From NCBI GenBank assembly GCA_023362775.1, contig JALMGJ010000002.1, forward strand, positions 106,940,481-107,004,480: DNA of 64,000 nucleotides, in the 5' to 3' direction. Source of the stretch: Charina bottae. Its lineage: Eukaryota > Chordata > Lepidosauria > Squamata > Charinaidae. The position numbers and the translations under genes are program-made. Under the pieces are notes generated by a model, which worked only from the letters and a program-made list of their open reading frames with translations, was not told where the DNA came from and searched no databases. How positions within the stretch are numbered: position 1 is the stretch's first letter; every line of letters starts with the position of its first letter. Of this stretch, positions 53,359 to 64,000 are shown one piece after another.

Positions 53359-55605
53359 CTGTGATATTATTCACCACTTACATATTTCAACAATTAGCCT
53401 TACATATACATTAGCACAGTACAATTAAATTAGCATTTACAACTGTTTGACTTGGGGACATTAAGTATACATACCATCTAAAGTTCTCTCCAGGTTGAAC
53501 TCCCAGGCGTCTTCCAGTAAAATACTAATAAGGTCCAAACTCTGCTTAGTAATTTGAGTCAGTCAAGGTTGTCTAGGTGCTGCCACAAATATTTTAACTG
53601 AAGATACCTTCCACTCTGTACTTTTTTGTTAGAGATGTTTACATTGCAATATCTCAACTATTAGATGAATTTTTGATCCTATTGATTGATATGAAGCATA
53701 CACTTCACACACTGCCCAGAGTTTTCAGCAGAAGAGTTGCCTTGTTCTTTTCAAGTGTATAATCCCCATTATATTAATATAATATGATCCTGCTAGAGTT
53801 GGCATGCTATTGCATAACATGTTTCCCTACTGGCTGATACAGTAGGAGGGGAACTCCACACTTCCCAAGCTTGGTCTATCCTAACACCCTTCCAATTTAA
53901 GAGGTACCAAATATTTTTTTCCAAGCTGGGATCAATTATTCATATGCTGCCTCTTCCTTGGCCTGTTAACTGTGCCAATTGCATAACTTTTGCTTTCCCC
54001 AAATGCATTGGGTTTGTAGCCGTTGCAAGTGACAATAGCAGCAATGTCCATGATCAAGCATTCTTTTGAGGAAAATTATTGAGTTTGGGAAGAGTAATGG
54101 TTACCGTTCATGCACACTCGCAACATAAAGGATACTATCCTGAGAAAAGCTTGAAAAGTTGCCTCTTCTCCCCACAAGGAAAGAAAGAAAAATCTCAGAG
54201 GTATTCTTTGAAAGATATTCAGCCAGCTTGAGAACTCAGTTCTAAATTTTGTACCATTTGTTAGCTTTAGTAAATCAGCTTTGATGCCACAGCTGAAAGA
54301 TGAACCACATAAACAAACAATATGCCTGATTCTACTTATAGAATGATAAAATGGAAACACGTTCTGTAACATTTCAATCTGAATAATAATTGGGAGAGAA
54401 CTGAAGGAAAGTTATTCCCCTGAAATAGTGCTACTGTATATTTGCATTTCCCTGTTCCATCAGAAATCTAACTTCCATAGACCCAAAGACTACAAATCAC
54501 CCTAAGAAAAGTGTGTTATGGTTTACTTAAGAAAGGAAGCTGAAAATTGGGATTTTATCTCATAAGGGTCACTGTTGCAATGTATCAGAAGGAATCTGGT
54601 AGTATCTTTTTTCACTAACAAATTTTATTTAAAAATTGTAAGGCCCCTTCTGATTTTGTACCATCACAAACTAACATGGCTCTCCTCCTACAACAGTTGC
54701 AATGTATATGTCATGTGAAGTTGCACGTGCAATCTGTTATCCTATGGATCATCCCTTAGAATTTAATATTCCTGTCCATTTTTAAAATCAGCATATGGTG
54801 TGCAGTATAATTGAGTTCTACAGAAGTTAAGGTGATGTTACAAAATCTGTTCTATGCTGGGGCAATACAAGGAGAGAATTTTTTCATCACCGTTTTTTTA
54901 TTAATCACTTGTCACAGATGCAAATGTAGCAGCTATTAATCTTTTGCATATGGCAGGAAGCACTTTTGTTGGTCTAATAGACTTGCTGTAAATTATCATG
55001 TCACGGATTAACTCATTTTGTTTCACTAATACTTTGCTTGATTTTCTTTTCTATTGTTCAGAGGTCCCTCTTGAATTGTCCGTTTGGACAATTGGAGCCT
55101 GAATTATTAAGCCTGGGGACAGAGAGCTGACTGAGAGGGTCAACCACCAGTGAATAAAAATAAAAGACGTTGGTTAATTCTGAGTTATCCTCACTCCACC
55201 TGGAAACTGAAGGGGGAAAAAAACCCATCAAAGCATTTTCAGTGGGAATTCTTCCCTGGTATAATGGCCTGCATGCAAGCTTTGTATCATTTTTTCCCCT
55301 TCCAAACAAACGATACAGAACAAAAGTCAACAAAGTAGCTGAGAAAGCCATGAGAAATAGTCATTCATCAAGTTCTGGAGGTCTGCAATAATTACCAGGC
55401 AACAGTGGAATGGAATGCTCCTCACTTAGCATCATGAAAGCACATGTGTGTTGAATGGCTAGCAACTGATGCAACCACCTTACACTGCACCAAGAGTGGC
55501 TCTAGCCAATCAGCAGCCATATATTGCACTGTAAGCATTTTCTTCCACTGCTGTTTACCAACAGTTTCCTGTAAGTATGGGAATTCACTTCATCTTTTGG
55601 TGATG
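53359..55605. other. Unique sequence, no gene seen
   Basis: No gene supported. 54585-54700 (aatctggtagtatc ... caaactaacatggctctcc) resembles a dispersed reptile repeat with that characteristic end, family unknown to me. Confidence 0.4.
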
Positions 55606-56262
55606 TTATTTATTTAAATGATTTGTATGGCCACCCATTTTAGAGCACAACAATGGGCAGCTCACAACCACAATAAAACTATAAAAACCATAAAACCATA
55701 AAAACCATAAAAACAGAAACTAAAAACCCAGCACTTCAATCATCTTCCCAGGATGCCACAGGTTCCCATCACTCATCTACCCCAGTGCCTGGATGAAGAG
55801 CCAGGTCTTGATGGCCGGAAGGCTGAAACGGTGAGGGCCTGCCAGATCACCAGTGAGAGCGGTGTTCCATAAGGTAGGGGCAGCCACAGAAAAGGCATGC
55901 TTCTGAGGTTCCACTTGATGGCAATATTTCAGGGAAGGGACCTGGAGTGTGCCTACCTCATCCAATCTAGTGGGACAGGCAGATACCCTCAAGGAAAGGC
56001 AATCCCACAAATAACCTGGCCCTGTGCCATTTAGATCTCAAAGGTAACAACCAGCACCTTGAATTGCATCTGGAAGAAAACTGGGAGCCAGTGCAACAGG
56101 AGTGAAACGTGGGCGAACCTTGGGGTGCTCAACAGTGTGCGTGCTGCTGCATTCTGGACCAGTTATAACTTCCAGGTGTTCTTCAAGGTCACCCCCATGT
56201 AGAGTGTGTGGCAGCAATCCAAATGGGAAGTCAACAAGGCATGAATTCTTGGCAGGAAGCAC
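55606..56262 (-). mobile_element. L2/CR1-type LINE 3' end, diverged (copy i)
   Basis: Decayed tail (ttatttattt), degraded terminal hairpin (gccacccatttta ... aatgggcagc), then minus-strand C-terminal coding: KHAFSVAAPTLWN near 55880 and PECSSTHTVEHPK near 56150. Carries imperfect ccataaaa repeats at 55684-55715. Clearly older than copies c, d and j. Confidence 0.8.
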
Positions 56263-58794
56263 ATAAAAACTGGCATAAAACCGAGTTTTAACATGGCACA
56301 GCCCTAATCACTTTAGATCCTCAGCCAATGTCTGTGGTTTTCAACCCCTTTGACCCCAGTCAGAAAAGGCTATCCACCTCTGAGCTAAAAGCATGTTTAA
56401 AATCTGAAACAGATATCTGATTACATAAAGGGATCAGGAATGACTATTTCATTTTTGTGAAGGTTAGATTATGAAGAGACACGCTCCTCACTTTCGCAGC
56501 AATTATTGCAGCAAGTGCCTAGCAGTGGGGGCATACCTTCTCACCATGCTTAGAGCTCAACCTCATGCTTCCATAACTGCAGTATGGAAATACCCATTAA
56601 CCATTTTTAGAGGACATATCTTCATGAAACAGCATTTTTCAGACCCAGCCTACCATGGAGGCATACTACAGTATATGCCCCCTCAGCTGGTTGGATTTCA
56701 AAATAGTGTTGGTCATCGTCTCCCAACACAGACATTGGCATACTATCTATGATGTCTCATTCATAAATTTGACTGGTGATGACACAGTTAGGGAACCCTC
56801 CTTCTCTGGTCACTGCCCTACATTTTAGCTTGGGCTGCAAAAGAAACTAGGCACCTAATTTCTCCAGAGGCAGCTGCCTGTATAAAGCCTTATGTTGTCT
56901 AGAGAGCTTCTGTCTATTTTGTCTGGAGTACTTTACTTTATTGCAAGCTATCCCCAGCAGTTCATTGGCTGCTTCTTGAGTTTGAGAGACTGTAGGGAGC
57001 AGGTAGAGTTGTATGTTTGTCTGGGAATTTACTTTTATAGTTTCCAAAATTATGTTTTTATATCTGACTAACATTAAATATGTCTTTCTGAAATCTGCTT
57101 CTTTGGTTTCCCAGCTACGTGTGGCTTAACATAGAGGCAGAAATACCCCTCAACTGAGTCAATGGTTATCATGGTTTTTAATGATTTCTAGATCTACTTT
57201 TTCCAGAATGCTGTCATAGCACAATGGTTATAATCCTCCAGAAGTCAACCCACATTTGGAAACAGCCAAGTGACAGCTACCAGTCTGGCCATCACCTCAC
57301 TGGCCTGATAGGTGGCTAAAATCTCCATCTTGAGCATCTGCCCTGAGTTGCCCAAGCCTGCCCTGTCATATTTTAAGGAGAGTGATTTTTCCTTCTGGCT
57401 GCTAGTGGGAAACATAGCCAGTGAAATGTACCAACTGCTATCCTTAAATTGCTCCACAGTAAACCTGTAAGGACAGGGTCACTTGCAAGACTCATCACAG
57501 AGGCCAATTAGAGCTTGGCTGTAATCCTAGCATATTTTTAGGCTGACTAAAGAACTGGATAAATGTGCATGAATGTAGATGTGAGGAAAAGCCCTTAGAC
57601 AGCAGAAGGGATGATTTGAAAAGAAAGGCTAGGAGTGTCATGGACCAATAAAAACGTAGCACCTTCCATTATTTCAGCCAGAACAATGAAAGATAATTCA
57701 GGATGCTAACAATAGAAAAAAAACAGGTTGTCCCTAAAGTGTTCGTTTTTTAAGCGGTTACAGAAAGGGTTGGGTGGTGCTTCCAGGCCTAAATTTCAAC
57801 TTATTATATTATACTTCATTCTTGATAGTCGATGGCAAATATTTTACTTTTACTGCCAAATAGACAACTTCCAATGATCATCAAATGTACATTTTGTATC
57901 TTCTTATCAGTGTCCTTTAAATCAATATTATTATAATAGATTATGTCTAGAAAGACAGTATTTTACAAATTCGCCTTCTGATTTTTTTAAATCTCTAGTT
58001 AAACATTATTAGTATTAACTTTATAAAATGCAAGGGAGGGAAAAAATGACTTGAGAAATATGCAAAAGTGTTTGTTCAGACTGCTTATCCTCAATAGCTC
58101 ATATAGACTGGTTTGCTATGCCATAAAATAGTTGTGTTTTCTCTATGGAAAATGTAATCTTAGCAACTCAGATTCCCTGGTAATTTTATCAGGAAGGTAA
58201 GTGTTGTTGTAGGTGGAGAAAAGAAAAAGAAAAAGACATATCATCTTGAAAACCCTGCTCTTAAACTAATCAAAACAGGAAGCCATGTTTTGCTAAATGA
58301 ACATTTAAGCTAATTCCCATCTGAATATCTCACCCCGTGCTTCTAAGATGATAGCAATAAAATAGACAATTCCAACCCACAGGCTCCCTCTCATCTTTCT
58401 TTCTCCTTTGCTGTTATGTTTTCCACAGTTTTCAGTGTCACTAAAATCTTGATTTATAAACTGCAAGTCTTAGCTTATAATCAGTTTCTGGCTGGGAATG
58501 AATGTGTTCACAGATTGAAAAAGGAAAAGTGTAAGAAGCAGTGACAGTGTTTAAGCAATCCCTGGATACATATTAAACTTTCATTTGGGGCTGAGATCAT
58601 CAAAATAGGTAACACATCATGCACATATTCTGCTCCTTTAGGATGCTTGGAAGTACAAATAGCAAACCTCAACAGTAAGAAGAGCTGTGAGAAACAGGGC
58701 CAACATTGCAATCCATAAATATCTCCTTAATCTTTTCATTTTTCTCTAAATGGAAGGAGAAAGCAATGTGGCTCCTGTTGCACACCTCCTATAC
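56263..58794. other. Unique sequence, no gene seen
   Basis: 2.5 kb without supported genes or recognised repeats. Confidence 0.45.
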
Positions 58795-59883
58795 ATTCCC
58801 TATGTGATAAGTGATGCAGTGACCACTCTGTCCAAGTGCCTGGGGGCTGTAGGGGTCTGGATGGGGAAAAACAGGCTTCAGCTGAACCCTGGTAAGACGG
58901 AGTGGCTGTGGATTAACGGCCCCTCGGTTTCTGGGAATTTGTCATCTTTAGTTCTGGATGGGGTTGCACTTCCCCAGACAGACCCGGTGTGTAACTTGGG
59001 GGTCCTCCTGGACTCACGACTCCTGCTCAAAGAGCAGGTGGCAGTTGTGGCCAGGAGGGCCTTTGCTAAACTTCGTGTTGTGCGCCAGTTATGCCCTTTC
59101 CTTGACCGAGAGGCCCTTCAAACGTTCACTCATGCCCTGGTTGTCTCTCATATAGATTACTGCAATGCACTCTACATGGGGCTACCCTTGAAGAATATCC
59201 GGAAGCTACAGCTGGTACAGAATGCGGCCGCGCGGGCAGTTTTAGGTGTACCAAGATCGGTACACATAACACCTCTGCTCCGTGAGCTGCATTGGGTGCC
59301 AGTTTGCTTCCGGGTCCAATTCAAGGTGTTGGTCATCACCTTTAAAGCCCTACATGGCACAGGACCAGGTTATTTGAGGGACCGCCTCATCCCCATTACA
59401 TCTTCCCGTCCCACCCGATCCTGCAGAGAGGGCATGCTGCGGACCCCTTCTATGAAAGAATTCCACCTAACGGGGTCCCGGAGGTGAGCCTTCTCTGCAG
59501 CGGCACTTGCCCTATGGAACACCCTCCCCCCAGAGATAAGACAGATTCCTTCACTCCTGGACTTCAGAAAAAAATTGAAAACCTGGCTCTGTGAGCTCGT
59601 CTGGGGCAAGAGGGAAAGTGGTCAAGCTTGGGGATGGCTGATTGCTTGAGCCTCCCCAAGTATTTTAAACAGACTTCAGCAGCACGGTAAACCATCTGCC
59701 ACTTGGTTTTAATTTTGAATTAAATTATATTATTATATTTATTGTATTGTATTTTATTGTGTTTTTATGTTGTTGTATTATTGTTGTGATTGTGAACCAC
59801 CCAGAGTCCCTCCTTGAGGGGGAGATGGGCGGTCATAGAAATTAATTAATTAATTAAATAAATAAATAAATAAATAAATATAT
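58795..59883 (+). mobile_element. L2/CR1-type LINE, 3' third (copy j)
   Basis: Open from upstream of 58795 to 59487, then one TGA (from an Arg codon) before AFSAAALALWNTLPP and LKTWLCEL. Seen: LGAVGVWMGKNRLQLNPGKT, LGVLLDSRLLLKEQVAVVARRAF, VVSHIDYCNALYMGLPLKNI, LQLVQNAAARAVLG, ITPLLRELHWVPVCFRVQFK, ALHGTGPGYLRDRL. The protein lacks YADD because of 5' truncation. The 3' end has aaccacccagag ... gatgggcggtc and an (ATTA)/(AAAT) tail. Best-preserved L2 coding in the window. Confidence 0.92.
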
Positions 59884-60349
59884 AAGTGTAGCAAGTCCCA
59901 TACTGAAAGCTGGGGAGGCAACCAGGAATCAAAAGGATCAGGCAACAGATGGCCTGGAAAAGCCAATGCTACTTCATCAAATTGAAAACGTTAAGTACTG
60001 CAGGAATCCCTAGGATGCAAGCATTCAAAATTGCAGAGAAATGGAGCAAACTTTCCTGTCTTTTTGTAAGATTATAAAATCAGCAATCCTGCACTGGTAA
60101 TAGTTTTCATGTTGACAATCTGTTAAAGGTAAAGATTGTTTTAAAAAATCTTCTTATATAATATAACAAACAAAACTATTGTTTTTTCTAAACAACTCAC
60201 AATACTATTAAAAAAACTATTCCAAGAGAAAACTGTGTTATAACAATTCAAAGCTGTTGAAATCCCCAGTAAAAGTCATTAAAAAAAATAAAGCAAAAAA
60301 CTTGAAAACAGTTAACGTTCACACATTTTGTGGAGTAAGATGTTTGCAT
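59884..60349. other. Unique sequence, no gene seen
   Basis: No supported feature. Confidence 0.45.

Positions 60350-60420
<71 letters not shown>
60350..60420. repeat. (CT)n-(AT)n microsatellite
   Basis: About 24 CT units then about 11 AT units. Confidence 0.95.
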
Positions 60421-60857
60421 GGAAAAAATAAAAAGAAATAAAAAGGAAAGTAAGAATATAGTAAAGAAAAAGAAAAGAAATATATAAAGAAGTGACTTCC
60501 CACCTTCATCACAACAAGTATAAACAATTTCAGTAACTTATCACCTCCTCTTAAAATACAACAAATGACCTCTTCTTCCCATATCCCATCTCTTATTGAT
60601 AAACAAATCCATAAAACCCTGTCTTTTCAGTCCTGGTGTCAGCAAAAGTCCATTAAGGACTACCAGAAATAACAACATATCTATTTTAACTTTGATCAAA
60701 TAAACCAACTTTATATTCTTTCCCTTTACTTCTAACAATCTTGAACGTTTGTCCTTTCAAATAATGTTGTAGAACTTGATTTCTTTTCATTTTTTCTTTG
60801 TCCCTTCTCATGAGATACTTCAAAACTTTAACAAGCTTCTTTTGTAAAATCAATATA
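60421..60857 (-). other. A-rich then T-rich tract, possibly an L1 5' UTR remnant
   Basis: A-rich plus strand followed by T-rich, repeat-like text (acttcccaccttcatcacaac). The order and composition resemble the antisense L1 5' UTR at 2577-3420, but no long match is visible. Tentative. Confidence 0.25.
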
Positions 60858-61198
60858 GGAAAATTATCCAGGTCACTTTCTTGGTTTATTTGTAGCTTGA
60901 ATCATGTCAACTGGATTTCTAGTTTCTCAGTGGAAACGTTTCGCTCCTTATCCAAGGAGCTTCTTCAGTCTGAGCAAAGTTAGTAAGGGAATCCTTAAAT
61001 ATGTTTCTAGGGTGGCTGTGTGACCTTGCTCCTGGGGCTAGGTCATGGTTATTTTGAGATGGAGAAACCAAACAACCTTTGTACAGGAGGATGGCCCAAC
61101 ACAGGAGAAGTAACACCACAGGACCAGAGTCAGCAGTTTATCTTCATCTAAAAGAAAAAGGACACTCATTTGAGGACATTAATGTTCATGAAGCAGGC
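60858..61198 (-). mobile_element. Penelope-like element, 5'-inverted copy
   Basis: Left part, minus strand (61085-60860): end of the endonuclease ORF (NNHDLAPGARSHSHPR ... SETFPLRN, stop at 60919) and the 3' region with the hammerhead-like fold. Right part, plus strand (about 61090-61190): an earlier piece of the same ORF, SAVYLHLKEKGHSFEDINVH, typical of the GIY-YIG endonuclease region of PLEs of the Neptune/Poseidon type. The opposite orientation of the upstream piece is a classic 5' inversion. Confidence 0.8.
60938..60968 (-). ncRNA. Hammerhead-ribozyme-like core in the PLE 3' end
   Basis: CTGAAGA (60968-60962), one extra A, stem GCTCC/GGAGC around an 8-nt loop, then GAAAC (60942-60938). 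This is the order of hammerhead core elements CUGANGA - stem II - GAAA. Known: PLEs carry hammerhead motifs in their terminal repeats. The extra base before stem II, and the lack of an evident stem I/III partner here, make self-cleavage doubtful. Confidence 0.45.
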
Positions 61199-61696
61199 AG
61201 GCCAGACTCATTCAGGTTTCTATAGCTGCTAGGCCTGTGTTCTGTTCTATTCCACTCTATATCTAATCAAATAAAATCAAGCAGACATCCTGACCTTTGT
61301 AACAGAGGCTAAATGCTCTTACCCACATCCTGACCCTTGTAACAGAACCCCATGGTCTCTTGAAAGTTCCTTAAAATGCTACAGATGGTGTATGATAAGT
61401 TCCCCTTTTGTTATCCTGTTTTGATGTGCTAATTATAAAATGCTGCGCTTGTGACACGTAAGATGACAACTGCTGATTCTATGTCTGAACAATCTGTCTG
61501 AGCTTGTGACACGTAAGATCTTGTCATATCCTGATTGTCTGGATTACAAACCCTATAAAAGATAAGCCCCGGGTGTGACCCGGTGTTCAGAATTTGCCAA
61601 GTTATTACTCTGAACCTTGCTAGCAATAAACCTGTGTTCTCTAACTTCGCTTGGTTTCGTGTCCTGTCATTGGGAAGGTGAGTTTTTCCCGCTACA
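61199..61696 (+). repeat. 5' LTR of a gammaretrovirus-like endogenous retrovirus
   Basis: The right end is clear: TATA box TATAAAA at 61554-61560, AATAAA at 61625-61630, LTR end ...cccgctaca at 61696, primer-binding site five bases on. U3 contains two direct repeats: gcttgtgacacgtaagat (61447-61464 and 61502-61519) and catcctgacc-ttgtaacaga (near 61287 and 61327), as in enhancer repeats. The left end cannot be placed exactly; it follows the PLE. Confidence 0.78.
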
Positions 61697-61700
61697 TTTC

Positions 61701-61718
61701 TGGCACCCCAGATGGGAC
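61701..61718 (+). other. Retroviral primer-binding site
   Basis: TGGCACCCCAGATGGGAC, beginning with TGG (complement of tRNA CCA ends), four bases after the LTR end. I cannot assign the tRNA with confidence. Confidence 0.75.
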
Positions 61719-62393
61719 ACGACGGGGCCCTGAGGCCCCTCTGGAGGGTCACCACGCTCACAGGGATTTGGTAAGTCAAGGGGAATTACCCAGGCGCCAT
61801 CGGACACTTTTTGTTCCGAGGGACTTCCCAGTGACACCAGCTCCCTGTAGCATCGGCTGACGCCTTCAAGAACCACTTGCGAGGAACTGAGACCAGGCAG
61901 AACCCCAGTGCTGGAAGATGAGGAAACAAGCCCTGCAGGCGAGTATTGGGGAAGGGAGCTCCAGAGGAGTACGGCTCGAGAAGACGGGAGGGGTTGATCA
62001 CCCCCGGGGCGAACAGGGGCCAGGGTTGGCCGGCTGCGGTTCCTCGAAAAAATCCCTATTGAGCCGGGAAAAGCCGGTGAGCCGGAATATCGGCGGGACC
62101 GAGGGGTAAAAAAAAAAAAAAAGGAAAAGGAAAAGGAGGGGAGGTTGTGTGTTGTGATTGCTGTGTGAATGTTCGCTGCGTTTCCCAATGGTGACCGTTG
62201 AGTGTCCGGCACCTTGGGCCAGTGAGAAGTGAGTGAAGTCTGCAGTTCCCAGTGGAGACCGTGAGTGTCCGGCTCCTGGGGTCAGGCTTGAGAACGTGAC
62301 CAGTCCCTCTATGTTATCCCGAGAGTGAAGGACCCCTTACCTTCCTCTCAAACCCCCTTCCCTCATTGTCTTGTCTGGTGCCCTGGGAGGAAT
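61719..62393 (+). other. Retroviral leader
   Basis: GC-rich, untranslated, as expected for a packaging region. Contains a diverged direct duplication: ttcccaatggtgaccgttga (62186) and ttcccagtggagaccgtgag (62248), both followed by tgtccggc. GTGAGT-type words near 62230-62265 are possible splice donors. Confidence 0.55.
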
Positions 62394-62690
62394 ATGGGTG
62401 GAGGAGGTAGTGTGCCCTCTATCCCCTTAGGATGCATGATGAAGCATTTTAAGTCTGCGTATGTCAGTCAGGACTACGGCACTAAGTGGAGCTGACAAAA
62501 ATTGAGGATTTCTTGTAAGGGAGAATGGCCAACCTTTCAAGTCGGGTGGCTGGCCAAGGGTACATTTGCCATCCCACGGAAGGCCATCCCGATCAGGCCC
62601 CCTACATCGATGTGTGGCTCGATTTAATCCAACACATTTCAGCCCCCTTCGGTGGAAACCCCTTTCAAGATAGTTGTTCTGTAGGATAAA
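62394..62690 (+). pseudogene. Retroviral gag start (matrix), broken
   Basis: ATG at 62394 followed by Gly codons, i.e. a myristoylation-type N-terminus (MGGGGS). An in-frame TGA at 62493-62495 ends it after 33 codons. The WPTF-x-VGW motif characteristic of gammaretroviral matrix follows in the same frame (about 62526-62549), and the GHPDQ-x-PY motif follows in a different frame (about 62580-62610), so there is at least one frameshift. A non-functional relic. Further gag, pol and env are not recognisable before the window ends. Confidence 0.72.
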
Positions 62691-62706
62691 TAGCCTTTAA
62701 AGGCTG

Positions 62707-62886
62707 CCAGCGTGTGCTGGGAGGCTGTTTGTGGGAGAGCAATAACCTTTAAAATTAGCCAGCGTGTGCTGGGGGGTTATTGGGAGACAGGACCTTAAAT
62801 TTATCTGGTGAACGAGTCCAGCGCGTGCTGGAGGTTCTAGATAAGGACCTTAAATTTGGTTACCAAATAAATCCAGCACTTGCTGG
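62707..62886 (+). repeat. Four spaced ccagc-N4-gctgg stem-loops in tandem
   Basis: ccagcgtgtgctgg at 62707 and 62759, ccagcgcgtgctgg at 62818 and ccagcacttgctgg at 62873. Each has a 5-bp perfect stem with a 4-nt loop, spaced 52, 59 and 55 bp apart. Most are preceded by acctt(t)aaa(t/a)tt-type words, so the unit is a diverged ~55-bp tandem repeat right after the matrix relic. Confidence 0.9.
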
Positions 62887-64000
62887 AGGTCCTGGATCTA
62901 AGAGAAAATAAGATTCAGAAGAGAACAACTTTCAATTGTGCGGTCCCTCGACTGCACTCCTCCCCCCCCCACCCATCCATTCCTGTTTATTTATGTATTT
63001 ATTTATCACTGTTATTACTGTTCCTGTTAGCTCCTCATGGGCTTCCGCTGCCGGCCACGGGCAGCTGCTGCGGCCAGCGGAGACGCAGGGCCGGTGAGGA
63101 TGGAAAGAACAGGAAAACCCCAAAAACCCCTTTTAAATGTGTTTTAAGAAACTGGAAGCTTTTAAAACCCAAGGCGGTATGACCCCTGCAAGTCACGCCT
63201 TGGAGCCTTTTGCTCCGATGTCTGGCCATTCTATCCACCATGGGACATTGGACTCTGATTATCTCCAAGCATTCTTTAATTACTTAATCTCAATGGCCGA
63301 GCAGATTCACTGGAACAAGTGGCATTTTTGTTCCTAAACAGGCTGCTCTTAGCCGCACCTCCCTACCACCTCCAGGAGAAGGAGAGGGGGAGGAGGATGG
63401 CGTCCCTACGCCCCCCCCCCCACTCACAAAGTGATATTAAAACTGGTCCTTGTTAGCCAAAAGTGCAAAAGTGCCCCTAAGGTCTAGAGAGAACTGTAAA
63501 AACTCCAAGCCCTTATGGCTGCATCCACTGACAAAGAAGGAAAAATGCATAAACAGGCTAACATTCAGCAAGAAATCTTACCGTAAGAATACGGGGGGGG
63601 GGGCATCCAACTGCTGTCAGCTAAGCCTCCAAAATGTGTGTGTGTGCCTGAAAGGGTGTGTTTCAGTTGTAAAGCAAAGGTTGTGAAATTGCGTGAGTTT
63701 GTCTTTTTCCCTCCCCCTTGCCCAAATCTCCCCTGTCATGTTTCAATAAAAGCCTCTGTTTTGTACAGTTTGAATGCTGGTTTCCTGTGTGTGTGCATAA
63801 CTATCTAGGCTCTGCCTTCTGCCCTTGCGGGGGAAGAGGAGGGGGGAGAAATATGCCCACTAGAGTTCTGCCTCTAATGAGCAAAATTGGAATGCTGAGA
63901 AGTAACAGGGAAAATGCACACAGAAATTCCTCTCGCCTGTGTTGGCTCCCTAGAAGCATGTAGATAGAACTGGGAATTTTCCGGAAGATGGGCGAGGAGA
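62887..64000. other. Region after the gag relic, unassigned
   Basis: GC-rich patch 63030-63090, C-runs at 62961 and 63411, a G-run at 63593. tttcaataaaagcctctgttttg near 63744 looks like a retroviral polyadenylation context, so a truncated 3' LTR is possible. No coding sequence I can support. Confidence 0.35.

Noticed and set aside
57205..57250. tRNA-like A box (tagcacaatggtta)
   Set aside because: No B box or SINE body follows.
63730..63800. 3' LTR of the endogenous retrovirus
   Set aside because: Only a polyadenylation-like context is shared. No repeat of the 5' LTR R/U5 sequence is visible, so it was not called.

Overview
The window looks like nuclear DNA of a squamate reptile (lizard or snake). 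This rests on its repeats: BovB (RTE) LINEs and Sauria-type SINEs that share the same 3' tail motif, with L1, L2/CR1-type LINEs, Penelope-like elements (PLEs), chromodomain Ty3/gypsy elements, solo LTRs, small terminal-inverted-repeat DNA elements and many microsatellites. I recognise no host protein-coding exon, tRNA, rRNA or CpG-island promoter. The base composition is AT-rich. The window reads as intergenic or intronic DNA built up by nested transposon insertion.

Layout. 1-3.74 kb is the 5' half of an L1 on the minus strand: 5' UTR, intact ORF1 and an open ORF2 that leaves the window at base 1. A BovB 3' fragment (3.74-4.49 kb) abuts its 5' end. 4.5-13 kb is mostly unique sequence with L2 3' ends, two SINEs and microsatellites. 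13.1-19.6 kb holds an internally deleted RTE/BovB relative, a 215-bp direct duplication with one mismatch, and a long decayed RTE-like LINE whose protein ends in a C2H2 zinc finger. 19.7-26.7 kb is a nest of two chromodomain gypsy remnants pointing away from each other; the right one is interrupted by an L2, and a second L2 in inverted orientation lies beyond its LTR. 26.7-37.7 kb is mostly unique, with small DNA elements, a full-length Sauria SINE, a CR1 3' end and a PLE end. 37.7-40 kb is a 5'-truncated BovB. 41.1-43.1 kb is an L2 carrying a solo LTR. 46.6-48.2 kb holds a TA-flanked DNA element, an L2/CR1 fragment and a second solo LTR with a perfect 5-bp target-site duplication. 49.96-53.18 kb is the standout element: a full-length BovB with an uninterrupted 1010-codon ORF and an 11-bp target-site duplication. 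55.6-59.9 kb has two more L2 copies. 60.86-61.2 kb is a PLE with a 5' inversion. 61.2 kb to the right edge starts a gammaretrovirus-like endogenous retrovirus (LTR, primer-binding site, broken gag).

How the parts relate. The elements form partnerships rather than a pathway. BovB supplies the retrotransposition machinery that the Sauria SINE borrows through its matching 3' end. L2 copies share a foldable 3' terminus whose inner stem changes in a compensatory way. PLE ends carry a hammerhead-like fold. Only the BovB at 50-53 kb and the L1 at the left edge look intact enough to have been active recently. No classical new multi-gene system is present; the most interesting signals are RNA-structural and in the architecture of the insertions.
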